Positions 1 through 6,649 of a DNA stretch of 10,301 bases are shown in pieces (position 1 is the first letter of the stretch; each line of letters begins with the position of its first letter). The notes below the pieces were generated by a model. It was not told the DNA's origin. It saw nothing but the letters and a program-made list of their open reading frames with translations, and ran no database searches. Origin of the DNA: CAYOFK01 sp964403185 (lineage in GTDB: Bacteria; Bacteroidota; Bacteroidia; Bacteroidales; VadinHA17). The position numbers and the translations under genes are program-made. The stretch is taken from positions 1 to 10,301 of the forward strand of contig CAYOFK010000116.1 in assembly GCA_964403185.1 (NCBI GenBank), read 5' to 3'.

Positions 1-254
1 ATTTTTGTGAGATCCTGAACCCCTGCCCTGCTGTGCAGGCCAGGTTTCAGGATGACCATCTTCCTGTTTGGCGTTCTGCAGCAACCCTGATCCCGTCAGC
101 CCGTCTTGCCAGGGTCCAAGCCGCTTAGCGCTTTGAAAGCGCTTAGCGGCTTTCCAAAGAACGGCTTTCCAAAGAACGGATGGTGTTTGCCGGGACGACC
201 AATGAATCAGATGATTGGCGGTATTAACCACCTCCCCCTCCTTACAGTCGGGTA
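1..254. repeat. Structured direct repeat R, left copy
   Basis: Bases 1-254 match 9976-10229 in the same orientation with only three mismatches (34 T/C, 222 T/C, 223 A/T). The left border is unknown because homology already exists at base 1. The unit is dense in potential structure. A compound hairpin spans 12-53 (arms 12-19 and 46-53, inner stem 27-31/35-39 with a 3-nt loop). A 6-bp stem pairs 84-89 with 110-115, and a near-perfect palindrome covers 118-152. A 15-bp perfect tandem duplication lies at 148-162/163-177, followed by a C/T-rich tract near 228-242. Short open frames crossing it look like no known protein. The mismatch at 34 is in a hairpin loop, so the stem is kept. It could be a dispersed intergenic repeat, a non-autonomous mobile element or a structured RNA; the sequence alone does not decide. 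Confidence 0.93.
118..152. repeat. 35-bp near-perfect palindrome inside R (left copy)
   Basis: The two arms pair over 17 positions around a central G at 135, with a single T:T mismatch (126/144). The nonamer CGCTTAGCG also occurs as a direct repeat here, at 123-131 apart from its first context and again in the right arm, so the motif is both inverted and directly repeated. The right arm runs into the 15-bp tandem repeat at 148-177. There is no T-tract after it on either strand, so it does not resemble an intrinsic terminator. The same structure is unchanged at 10093-10127. Confidence 0.85.
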
Positions 255-386
255 GGGGCTGTCTCAAAAGCAACCTAATGGCATCATTCCGTACTTGATA
301 CGGAATCTTTGTAATGTGAAAATCAGGCCCTTATGGATTCCTGCTTTCGCAGGAATGATATGGAATCTGACTTCTGAGACAGTCCC
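255..386. mobile_element. MITE-like element with IS-type inverted ends and two hairpins
   Basis: The left end GGGGCTGTCTCAAAAG (255-270) and the inverted right end GGGACTGTCTCAGAAG (386-371) match at 14 of 16 positions, like terminal inverted repeats. Between them are two perfect 8-bp hairpins: 286-293/299-306 with a CTTGA loop, and 337-344/349-356 with a TTTC loop. The second is the ATTCCTGC-TTTC-GCAGGAAT type of hairpin, which is widespread in bacterial intergenic repeats. There is no transposase, so it would depend on one elsewhere. The first base lies exactly where the left R copy stops matching the right copy, suggesting insertion at that point. No convincing target-site duplication is visible (GGTA on the left, AATT on the right). 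The GGGACTGTCTCA end resembles insertion-sequence ends I know from Bacteroidota, but I cannot assign a family. Confidence 0.7.
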
Positions 387-410
387 AATTTTATGTCTGC
401 TAACGCGAAG

Positions 411-436
411 ATTCCCTCTCCGGCAGGGAGGAGAAT
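411..436. repeat. GC-rich hairpin with CTCCGGCA core
   Basis: An imperfect inverted repeat pairs ATTC at 411-414 with GAAT at 433-436. The alternative fold pairs TCCCT (413-417) with AGGGA (425-429) around a CTCCGGC loop. The hairpin at 10233-10258 has the same CTCCGGCA core between C-rich and G-rich arms and also lies downstream of an R copy with GAATT shortly after. The remaining bases of 387-487 hold nothing recognisable: no gene, no promoter-like box and no further repeat. Confidence 0.4.
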
Positions 437-487
437 TCACATCCCGCATAATGTTACAGGGCGGACCGGGGCACACATTACAATATC

Positions 488-520
488 AAAAAAAACCACC
501 CTCTGGAAGGAAGACGGTTT
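488..520 (-). terminator. Rho-independent terminator of the envelope operon
   Basis: On the minus strand, 22 nt after the stop codon of the last ompH gene, the arms at 520-510 and 503-493 form an 11-bp stem that includes three G:U pairs. The loop is 6 nt (509-504). The 3' arm ends in TTT and continues into a run of Ts through 488, giving eight Ts in a row. Stem, short loop and T-tract in the right order and strand make this a good intrinsic terminator. It closes the minus-strand operon before the repeat-rich left flank. Confidence 0.75.
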
Positions 521-541
521 GCTATGTTAATTTGAGATGAT

Positions 542-1057
542 CTACTGAATTCCCAGTTGTTCTTTTACGAGAGGCAGAATGTCCTCACTCTGGGCTGAAA
601 AATACAACAAGGACCCACCTGCAAGGTCAAAGATATAGGTAAAGTCATTTTGCTCAGCAACACTTTTAATGGCATTTTGTGCTTTTTCGACGATGGGTTG
701 CATCACTTCCTGCTGTTTCCGTTGCATATCCTGCTGGGCTGTTTGTTCGAAAGCCTGGATCCGTTGTTGCAGATCGCTCAGGTCCTGTTCCTTGGTTTGC
801 CTGATCAGTTCGGTAAGATTGTCCCGTTCGGCCAGGTATTCCTGGAGCTTTTTATTATACTCAACATTCATAACATCCAGTTGGTCGGATAATTTCTGGG
901 CATAGGATTCAAGTTCAGCCTGGGCTGAATCTCTTTCAGGCATCATTGTAAGCAGTTCCTGACTGTTGATATGGCCAAACTTAAAGTCTTGTCCGAATGC
1001 ACTTGATCCAACGAAGAAAACAAAGAGCAGGCTGATAATTTTTGTGTATTGTTTCAT
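542..1057 (-). CDS. OmpH/Skp family periplasmic chaperone (distal paralog)
   Basis: A 171-residue protein with a signal peptide: KxxxK start, hydrophobic stretch about 8-20, likely cleavage after Gly22 before Gln23. The mature part opens with KFGHINSQELL, the Skp/OmpH beta strand, followed by a Gln/Glu-rich coiled coil at about 42-128. It ends with a second small beta region (YIFDLAGGSLLYFS, about 141-154) and a short helix closing in LGI. Family knowledge: Skp is a trimeric, jellyfish-shaped periplasmic holdase that keeps unfolded outer-membrane proteins soluble for the Bam complex. It lies 113 bp after a second ompH gene of the same length and three genes after uppS, the usual Bacteroidota arrangement. 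The ATG at 1055-1057 directly precedes the signal peptide. The 113-bp spacer may carry its own promoter, and the terminator follows the stop by 22 nt. Confidence 0.93.
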   Translation of the reverse strand: MKQYTKIISLLFVFFVGSSAFGQDFKFGHINSQELLTMMPERDSAQAELESYAQKLSDQLDVMNVEYNKKLQEYLAERDNLTELIRQTKEQDLSDLQQRIQAFEQTAQQDMQRKQQEVMQPIVEKAQNAIKSVAEQNDFTYIFDLAGGSLLYFSAQSEDILPLVKEQLGIQ

Positions 1058-1098
1058 GTGTTTATTAGTTTGTGTCTCTAATCTTTAAGAACTTAACT

Positions 1099-1129
1099 CA
1101 CAACTTATTATTGCAGTTTGACGTTCAAA
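1099..1129 (-). promoter_or_regulatory. Possible promoter between the two ompH genes
   Basis: On the minus strand a TTTG (1129-1126) lies 18 nt upstream of TAAGTTGT (1107-1100), which keeps six of eight positions of the Bacteroidota -7 consensus TAnnTTTG. The 113-bp gap before the distal ompH is large for this operon, where most spacers are 13-33 bp. That is compatible with an internal promoter or with a processed leader. The match is weak, so this is a suggestion only. Confidence 0.25.
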
Positions 1130-1170
1130 AAACTGTTACTTATTCATTTTGACAGGGCAAAAATAATCAA

Positions 1171-1686
1171 TTAATTCTTATAACCTAGTTTATCCAGCAC
1201 ATCGTCACTCAAATCGTACCTTGGATTTGTATAAAGCATAGATAAGCTGCCGGAGGTATCAAATATTGTTGCATAATTACCTTCCAGTGCGATTTCCTTT
1301 ACCGCATTATAAATTTCATCCTGGATGGGTTGGACCAGTTCCTGTCTTTTTTTAAACAGATCGCCTTCGCGGCCAAAATATTTATTCTGCAGGTCTTTGG
1401 CTTCTTTTTCTTTATTAATGACCTCTTCTTCCCTGCTTTTTTTCATCTCCCGGGTAAGCAGGACGGCATCGTTTTGATAGTTTTTATACAGTCGTTCCAC
1501 TTCTTCATATTTGGATTTTATTTCGTTTTCCCACTCGGCTGACAGTTGGTCGAGCTGATCCTGTGCTGCCTTGTAGGCAGGAATATTATTGAGGATGTAT
1601 TCGGTATCGACAAAGGCATATTTCTGGGCAAATCCCAGGCCCAGGGCCAGGGTCATCATAACTATTGATGCAGTTAACTTTTTCAT
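1171..1686 (-). CDS. OmpH/Skp family periplasmic chaperone (bamA-proximal paralog)
   Basis: Also 171 residues. The signal peptide has KK at 2-3, a hydrophobic core at 5-19 and likely cleavage after Ala20 (GFA|QK). The mature protein starts with YAFVDTEYILNNIP, the typical Skp/OmpH first strand and turn, then a highly charged coiled coil (about 42-130, Glu/Lys-rich). The C-terminal block reads PIQDEIYNAVKEIALEG then IFDTSGSLSMLY. This block aligns with the distal paralog (PIxxxxxxAxKxxA, IFDxxG, LG near the end), but the coiled-coil sequences have little in common, so the pair is old rather than a recent duplication. It should act as a soluble periplasmic holdase for unfolded barrel proteins. 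It starts 33 bp after the bamA stop, so co-transcription with bamA is expected. No strong Shine-Dalgarno is seen before the ATG at 1684-1686. Confidence 0.94.
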   Translation of the reverse strand: MKKLTASIVMMTLALGLGFAQKYAFVDTEYILNNIPAYKAAQDQLDQLSAEWENEIKSKYEEVERLYKNYQNDAVLLTREMKKSREEEVINKEKEAKDLQNKYFGREGDLFKKRQELVQPIQDEIYNAVKEIALEGNYATIFDTSGSLSMLYTNPRYDLSDDVLDKLGYKN

Positions 1687-1719
1687 GACTATAATAATTT
1701 AGTTCGTTAGTACCAGTGG

Positions 1720-4233
1720 TTAGAACTGTTGGCCGATTACGAAGTGGAACTGACTGCCGGCGGCATCCGGCCGGCCGGTAACCGGACTGAAGCCATAGGC
1801 CCAATCGATACCCAGCAAGCCAAACATTGGCAAGAAAGCCCGCAGGCCAACACCTGCGGATCTGTGAATGAAATAGGGGTTATAATCCTGGATAGATGAC
1901 CAGGCATTCCCCCCTTCCAGGAACAACAGTGCAAAAACCGTTGCCTGTGGTTTCAGTGAAATGGGATACCGCAATTCCAGAGTAATGCGCTGGTACACAT
2001 TTCCTGAATTCTTGCCTTTTATTACCGGTGTCAAAGAACCATTTTCGTAACCTCGCAGCCCGATAACATCAACGCCATACAGGCTGTATCCCGACATTCC
2101 ATCACCTCCCAGGTCAAATCCACCAAATGGTGAGGGTCCGATGTCCTTATTAAAGAAGCCGAGATATCCAAAGTTCGCCCGGGTAAAGAGTACCAATTTT
2201 CCTGCCAAACTCACAAACCAGTCAGCTTTAAAGCCCCATTTATGATATTCAACCCACTTATATCTTTCAGAATCAATCATTTCCGGATCGGAATAATCTT
2301 TCTTGCTAAAGGCAGAATAAGGGGGTGTGATCTGCAAAGAAAGGGAGATATTTGCCCCCTGGGTTGGATAGATCTGGTTGGGTCCGGCAGAATTCCTACT
2401 GATGGATGTAGTGAGGCTGAAGTTATTTGAGGAGCCGTTAGAAAACAGGAAATAGCGGTTCCAGTTCTGCAGGTTGTAGTTCTGGATGTTAATGGCGTTA
2501 TACCAATGAAAAAAGTCGTCGGGCCATTTCAGCCGTTTACCCAGGCCAATGGTAATCCCACTCACATACATGGCTTGTCGGGCGGGGTTTGTTTTTTTCA
2601 TTCCGTTGGTTTGGATCGACCGGTATGCGGTAAAGGAGAACGCATTTGGTTTTTTCCCACCGAACCATGGTTCCACAAATGTCAGGCTGTAGTTCTGGTA
2701 ATATTTCCCATTTGACTGGGCCCGGACGCTCAGTTGCTGTCCGTCGCCTGAAGGTACTGGCCGCCAGGCTTTCAGGTCCATGATGCGGCGTATGGAGAAA
2801 TTATTGAAACGCAGTCCGATGGTTCCAACCAGCATGCCGGCGCCCCATCCGCCGGATATCTCAAACTGGTCGTTGGCTCTTTCCTGAAGTTGGTATTGGA
2901 TATCCACGGTGCCTTGTTCGGGATGCGGAATTGGATTTGGTGAGATGGTTTCGGGGTCGAAATGGCCAAGAACGGCAATTTCCCTGGAAGAACGCATTAT
3001 GGCCGACTTGCTGAACAGGTCACCGGGATTGGTTCTGAGTTCTCTTCTCACCACATGTTCGTTTGTTTTTGTATTGCCCTGGATAGTGACGCGGCTAATG
3101 GTGGCCTGGGGGCCTTCAAACACTCTCATTTCAAGATCTATGGAGTCATCATCCCGGGCTATTTCCACCGGAGTGATGTTTGAAAACAGATAACCCTGGT
3201 CCATATAGATTGAATTCACGGCATTTTCATCAATATACAGCCGTTCTTCCAGTGCCGTTTTATTATAGGGATCGCCCGGTTCAATTTCCAGCACAGCCGA
3301 CAGGAATTCGGAAGGGAATTTGGTATTTCCGATCCATTCGATATTTCTTATAAAATATTTATTTCCTTCAAATATCGTGAGATAGATATCGGTACGTTCA
3401 TCATTCAGCGACACAATGGAATCGCTAAGAATTTTAAAGTCGCGAAAGCCATTTTTATTATAGAAATCCACCAGGCTGGTTTTGTCTTCTTTATAGTCTG
3501 ATTCGATGAATTTGGATGCTTTAAAAATGTTCCAGTTTTTCTTTTTAGTGTTTTTCATGACCCTGCGAAGCCGTTCATCGGGAAAAACTTCGTTCCCCTC
3601 AAAATAGATCTCTGAAATTTTCACTTTTTCTTTCTTATCCACATTCACCGTGAGCAGGATATTATTGGGTGTTTTAGGATCATCCTTTTGAATGATCTCG
3701 ACCTTCACATTCAGAAATCCCTTATCAATATAGTAATCCTTGATATTTCGTTCAACGTTATTCATGATGTTCTCGGTAATCTGGCTTCCGTTCAAAAGAT
3801 TGATTTTTTCCATCAGGTCCTGCTGTTCACTACGTTTCACTCCATTCAGGGAAAATCTCGACAAGCGGGGTCTTTCCCGCATATAGTAATCCAGGTAGAT
3901 CTTACCTCCTTCAATTTTCAGATATGAAACCTTAATATCTGAAAACAGGCCCTGGGACCAGAGTTTCTCGATGGATTTACTGATCCTTTCGCCGGGGATC
4001 ACGATCCGTTCTCCCACTTTAATCCCTGTAAGTTGCACCAGAATACTGGCATCGAGGATCTTGATGCCCGAGATGGTGATCCTGGCCACCTCATATTCTC
4101 TGGGATAGGTATAATCCATTGTGGGGATATTAAAATCCAGGGTATCGGTTTCCTGAGTAATAGCAGTCCGGGTCAGGAACAGGAAAAACATCAACAAGCC
4201 ATATTTTGCAATTCTTGTTATCATGTACATCAT
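1720..4233 (-). CDS. bamA: Outer membrane protein assembly factor BamA
   Basis: An 837-residue Omp85 protein that catalyses folding and insertion of beta-barrel proteins in the outer membrane. A signal peptide is present (hydrophobic about 12-20, probable cleavage near 26). Five POTRA domains follow at roughly 47-122, 123-202, 203-292, 293-375 and 376-453, each ending in the usual beta strand (for example VTIQGNTKTNEHVVRREL in POTRA5). The C-terminal barrel runs from about 454 to the end. The conserved loop-6 motif is LRGY at 726-729, preceded by the Gly-rich GGDGMSGYSLYG. The last residue is Phe (FHFVIGQQF), the expected barrel recognition signal. Length is normal for Bacteroidota. The start is uncertain among Met1, Met2 and Met4, all upstream of the signal peptide. 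The 80-bp gap to uppS holds a weak -7-like box (4274-4267, seven of eight positions), so a minor internal promoter is possible. Confidence 0.97.
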   Translation of the reverse strand: MMYMITRIAKYGLLMFFLFLTRTAITQETDTLDFNIPTMDYTYPREYEVARITISGIKILDASILVQLTGIKVGERIVIPGERISKSIEKLWSQGLFSDIKVSYLKIEGGKIYLDYYMRERPRLSRFSLNGVKRSEQQDLMEKINLLNGSQITENIMNNVERNIKDYYIDKGFLNVKVEIIQKDDPKTPNNILLTVNVDKKEKVKISEIYFEGNEVFPDERLRRVMKNTKKKNWNIFKASKFIESDYKEDKTSLVDFYNKNGFRDFKILSDSIVSLNDERTDIYLTIFEGNKYFIRNIEWIGNTKFPSEFLSAVLEIEPGDPYNKTALEERLYIDENAVNSIYMDQGYLFSNITPVEIARDDDSIDLEMRVFEGPQATISRVTIQGNTKTNEHVVRRELRTNPGDLFSKSAIMRSSREIAVLGHFDPETISPNPIPHPEQGTVDIQYQLQERANDQFEISGGWGAGMLVGTIGLRFNNFSIRRIMDLKAWRPVPSGDGQQLSVRAQSNGKYYQNYSLTFVEPWFGGKKPNAFSFTAYRSIQTNGMKKTNPARQAMYVSGITIGLGKRLKWPDDFFHWYNAINIQNYNLQNWNRYFLFSNGSSNNFSLTTSISRNSAGPNQIYPTQGANISLSLQITPPYSAFSKKDYSDPEMIDSERYKWVEYHKWGFKADWFVSLAGKLVLFTRANFGYLGFFNKDIGPSPFGGFDLGGDGMSGYSLYGVDVIGLRGYENGSLTPVIKGKNSGNVYQRITLELRYPISLKPQATVFALLFLEGGNAWSSIQDYNPYFIHRSAGVGLRAFLPMFGLLGIDWAYGFSPVTGRPDAAGSQFHFVIGQQF

Positions 4234-4313
4234 TCAATAAATCTTTACTCGGTTGCTATTTTCGTTCAAATATCAGCACACTTCCGGTCTTTAAAAATCA
4301 CAATCTCAACGGG

Positions 4314-5051
4314 TTAAATTTGCTCACTTGTTCTGCCAAAGCGCCGTTCCCTTTTCTGATAGCTGACAATGGCTTTATAAAAATCGTCTTTCCTGAAATC
4401 CGGCCACAGGGTATCTGTAAAGTACAATTCGGAATAGGCTATTTGCCAGAGCAGGAAATTGCTGATCCTGAATTCACCACTGGTACGGATGAGTATATCG
4501 GGATCGGGTATTCCCAGTTGATTCAGATAGCCTGCAAAGACATTGTTAGTGATCTCATCCACACTAAGTTTTTCATCTTTCACATCCTGTGCCAGTTTCT
4601 TAATTGCCCCGGTAATTTCCCGGCGTGCGCTATAGCTGAGTGCAAGTACCAGGCTAAGTCCTGTATTTCCGGAGGTCCGGTTCATCACTGCACGAAGATT
4701 CTCTGAAACTTTTTCAGGCAGGCTTTGAAGATCGCCCATTGCCAGGAGCCTGATATTATTTTTCATCATTGTTTTGGCTTCATTTCTCAGGGAGGCTACC
4801 AGCAGGGTCATCAGGGCATCCACTTCTTCCCTGGGGCGGTTCCAGTTCTCTGTTGAGAAGGCATACAGGGTCAGGTAACCAATGCCCAACTCTGCTGCGG
4901 CTTCTGAAACCTGGCGAACTGAGGTGATCCCATTTTTATGACCAAAGATCCGGTGTTTCCCTTTTCGTTTTGCCCAACGGCCATTGCCATCCATGATTAT
5001 AGCAACATGAACGGGCAGATTATCCATATTTATTTGCTCCTTCATATCCAT
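4314..5051 (-). CDS. uppS: Isoprenyl transferase (undecaprenyl diphosphate synthase)
   Basis: A cis-prenyltransferase that extends farnesyl diphosphate with isopentenyl diphosphate units to undecaprenyl diphosphate, the lipid carrier for peptidoglycan and surface glycans. Numbered from the start chosen here, the signature HVAIIMDGNGRWA lies at 15-27, with catalytic Asp21 and Asn23, Arg25 for diphosphate binding, and GHKNG at 37-41. YAFSTENWNRP is at 63-73. The C-terminal block IRTSGEFRISNFLLWQ and the following ELYF and WPDF are intact. Met9 of the longest frame (ATG 5049-5051) is preferred. It gives 245 residues and an N-terminus (MDMKEQIN) like other Bacteroidota UppS, and leaves 13 nt after the upstream stop, whereas the longest frame (start 5075) overlaps that gene by 11 bp. 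A start at 5025-5027 has the best Shine-Dalgarno (AAGGAG) but would drop the conserved KEQI part. Confidence 0.95.
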   Translation of the reverse strand: MDMKEQINMDNLPVHVAIIMDGNGRWAKRKGKHRIFGHKNGITSVRQVSEAAAELGIGYLTLYAFSTENWNRPREEVDALMTLLVASLRNEAKTMMKNNIRLLAMGDLQSLPEKVSENLRAVMNRTSGNTGLSLVLALSYSARREITGAIKKLAQDVKDEKLSVDEITNNVFAGYLNQLGIPDPDILIRTSGEFRISNFLLWQIAYSELYFTDTLWPDFRKDDFYKAIVSYQKRERRFGRTSEQI

Positions 5052-5064
5052 GATACTGTTGTTC

Positions 5065-5724
5065 TTAATATTCATAGGCGGGGCACAACATCCTGTTATA
5101 GTTGATCCTGTAGCTGATCCCCACTCCTATCATGTAGTACCAGTCGTTATTATGCAGCCGGGCTGAGAGCTCTCCGTTACCCGGATTCTCAACCGAGTCA
5201 AGGTTATCGGTGAATGTTTTCCTGAAATCCCAGTGTACGGTGGCGCTGAGCCGGCGCGATAAATTAATCTTCACTCCTGCCCCGAAGGGAATGACAAAAT
5301 CGTATGAGAAATTGCCTGATTTATTCATTAGGGCCACCCCGACGCCTCCGGATATGTAGGGGGCATAGGTAATTTTGCGGGCAGAATATTCAAATTTCAC
5401 GAAATTAAACTCGAATTGTGCTGTGAGGTCCCCTATCACAGTCCTGAACCCGGCATTCCTCAGTTGCTGGAAACCGTTATCAAAATCACTGTCTCTTCCT
5501 TTTACCGGAGCGTAGATAAATCCCAGTTTTACAGCATAGCGCGGATTCAGTATCTGTCTGTAAAAGCCTCCGGCTGAAAATGAGGGGGCATAAAACAGGC
5601 GTTCCTTATTGATATCTCCCATATAATGGGAAGTGCCAGCAAAAATTCCCAGGTCAACTTTACTCTGGGAATATATCATCAACGGAAACAGCAGGATGCA
5701 TGCCAGAAGCCCTGTTTTTTTCAT
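5065..5724 (-). CDS. DUF6089-type outer membrane beta-barrel protein
   Basis: A 219-residue protein with a signal peptide (KK at 2-3, hydrophobic 5-18, likely cleavage near Ser19/Gln20). The mature part is a series of amphipathic strands with frequent Gly and aromatic residues and no long helix, as in small outer-membrane barrels. It begins with the motif GTSHYMGDINKERLF (30-44), which I associate with the Bacteroidota family DUF6089, often found just upstream of uppS and bamA. Later marks are FRTVIGDL (93-100), PFGAGVKINLSRRL (146-159), TFTDNLD (170-176) and NNDWYY (192-197). These recur in the next protein upstream, so the two are tandem homologs. The exact function is unknown; position suggests a structural or assembly-linked role in the envelope. 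The stop precedes the chosen uppS start by 13 nt, so the genes are probably translated from one transcript. Confidence 0.85.
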   Translation of the reverse strand: MKKTGLLACILLFPLMIYSQSKVDLGIFAGTSHYMGDINKERLFYAPSFSAGGFYRQILNPRYAVKLGFIYAPVKGRDSDFDNGFQQLRNAGFRTVIGDLTAQFEFNFVKFEYSARKITYAPYISGGVGVALMNKSGNFSYDFVIPFGAGVKINLSRRLSATVHWDFRKTFTDNLDSVENPGNGELSARLHNNDWYYMIGVGISYRINYNRMLCPAYEY

Positions 5725-5743
5725 TTCAAATGCTTTCTTTCTC

Positions 5744-6496
5744 TTATCTTCTCTTAATAGTCGGCCAGCCGTCCCTGGATGTGTCGAGTTTGTAGATCAT
5801 TTGAAATGTCGCGAGGTAATAGAAGTCGTTTGATTTCGAATACTGTGATGTAAATGCGTCCAAATAATCCGTGGTGGTCCACCGGCCACCCAGTTCAAAT
5901 CCGATCATCCAATCGGGAGTTAACCCGTATTTCACACCCAAACCGACAGGGAATGCCATGGCCACTTTTGGATGATCTGCAGTGGTCCGGTTGTAAGGAT
6001 CGGCAAGGATCTTAGGTGAAAAGATAACGGGACCAAACCCGGCGAATCCGTAAAAACTGATGTTGGAAGCAAAGGACACGATTCCTTTCCCCTTCATCAT
6101 CAGGTAGTTGTTCGACGACTTATCCGCTATAAACGCATACTCCGCCTGGAGGGAAGGTTCAAAAAAAGAGGTGCGGAACACAATGCCCCTGCTATCATTG
6201 GACCCATAGGTATCATCCCCATACAACCATCCGAAGTTCAGATTCATTTTCACCCAGATTCTTTCATAAACTTTGTACCGGAACCCTGCAAAAATCACCG
6301 GCCGTGTAAAACGAAATGCCACATCTTTCAACCCGGCCAGGCTTTTTTTAGGTGTAATACTGCCGATATCTCCCATATAGAACGTTCCACCCATACCCAA
6401 CATTGCCTCATACCGTTTCATTTTCCAGGTTTGTGCTGAAGCCGAACCTGAAAAAAGAAAAAGTAAAACAATTACAATCAGGGCTGAACGGTTCAT
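5744..6496 (-). CDS. Outer membrane beta-barrel protein, homolog of its neighbour
   Basis: A 250-residue protein with a clear signal peptide (hydrophobic 5-18, SASA|QT cleavage after Ala21). The mature part has alternating hydrophobic strands rich in Gly, Phe, Tyr and Trp, pointing to an 8- to 10-stranded outer-membrane barrel. It shares spaced motifs with the 219-residue neighbour: YMGDI (40-44), FAGFRY (69-74), FRTSFFEP (107-114), FPVGLGVKYGL (182-192), TTTDYLD (207-213) and SNDFYY (222-227). It has a longer middle section (about 125-175) than the neighbour and a polar tail after the last strand (DTSRDGWPTIKRR). The spacer to the next gene is 19 bp. It is the first gene after a 153-bp AT-rich gap holding a good -7 box, so it probably opens the envelope transcription unit. 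No specific function can be assigned. Confidence 0.8.
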   Translation of the reverse strand: MNRSALIVIVLLFLFSGSASAQTWKMKRYEAMLGMGGTFYMGDIGSITPKKSLAGLKDVAFRFTRPVIFAGFRYKVYERIWVKMNLNFGWLYGDDTYGSNDSRGIVFRTSFFEPSLQAEYAFIADKSSNNYLMMKGKGIVSFASNISFYGFAGFGPVIFSPKILADPYNRTTADHPKVAMAFPVGLGVKYGLTPDWMIGFELGGRWTTTDYLDAFTSQYSKSNDFYYLATFQMIYKLDTSRDGWPTIKRR

Positions 6497-6516
6497 AATT
6501 GTGGGTTATCAGGACA

Positions 6517-6545
6517 CAAAAATAATAATATAATCGGTTCCGAAA
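6517..6545 (-). promoter_or_regulatory. Probable promoter of the barrel-uppS-bamA-ompH unit
   Basis: On the minus strand TATTTTTG (6524-6517) matches the Bacteroidota -7 consensus TAnnTTTG perfectly and lies 20 nt before the start codon at 6494-6496. A TTTC at 6545-6542 could serve as a degenerate -33 element, at 17 nt spacing, slightly shorter than the usual 19-21. The surrounding 153-bp gap (6497-6649) is strongly AT-rich. It also contains a short tandem of TTAAAAAACC-like units at 6571-6594. No intrinsic terminator for nadK is evident here, so read-through from upstream remains possible. Confidence 0.5.
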
Positions 6546-6649
6546 GGCTAATCATTCCTTATTAAGAACATTAAAAACCTTAAAAAACCTTAAATTATCT
6601 TCATCAATAAAAACACAAATTACGAATTTCTTATTCCAAAACAAAATCA

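Noticed and set aside
264..540. Short frames in both directions across the 132-bp element, with peptides such as IPAFAGM
   Set aside because: These peptides are translations of the ATTCCTGC hairpin, a widespread non-coding repeat.
4267..4274. -7-like box (GATATTTG on the minus strand) upstream of bamA
   Set aside because: One consensus base is missing and no TTTG lies at the right distance, so it was not listed as a separate feature.
4206..4706. 166-codon plus-strand frame opposite the uppS 3' half and the bamA start
   Set aside because: It is antisense to well-supported genes, has no domain or ribosome site, and its composition mirrors the opposite codons.
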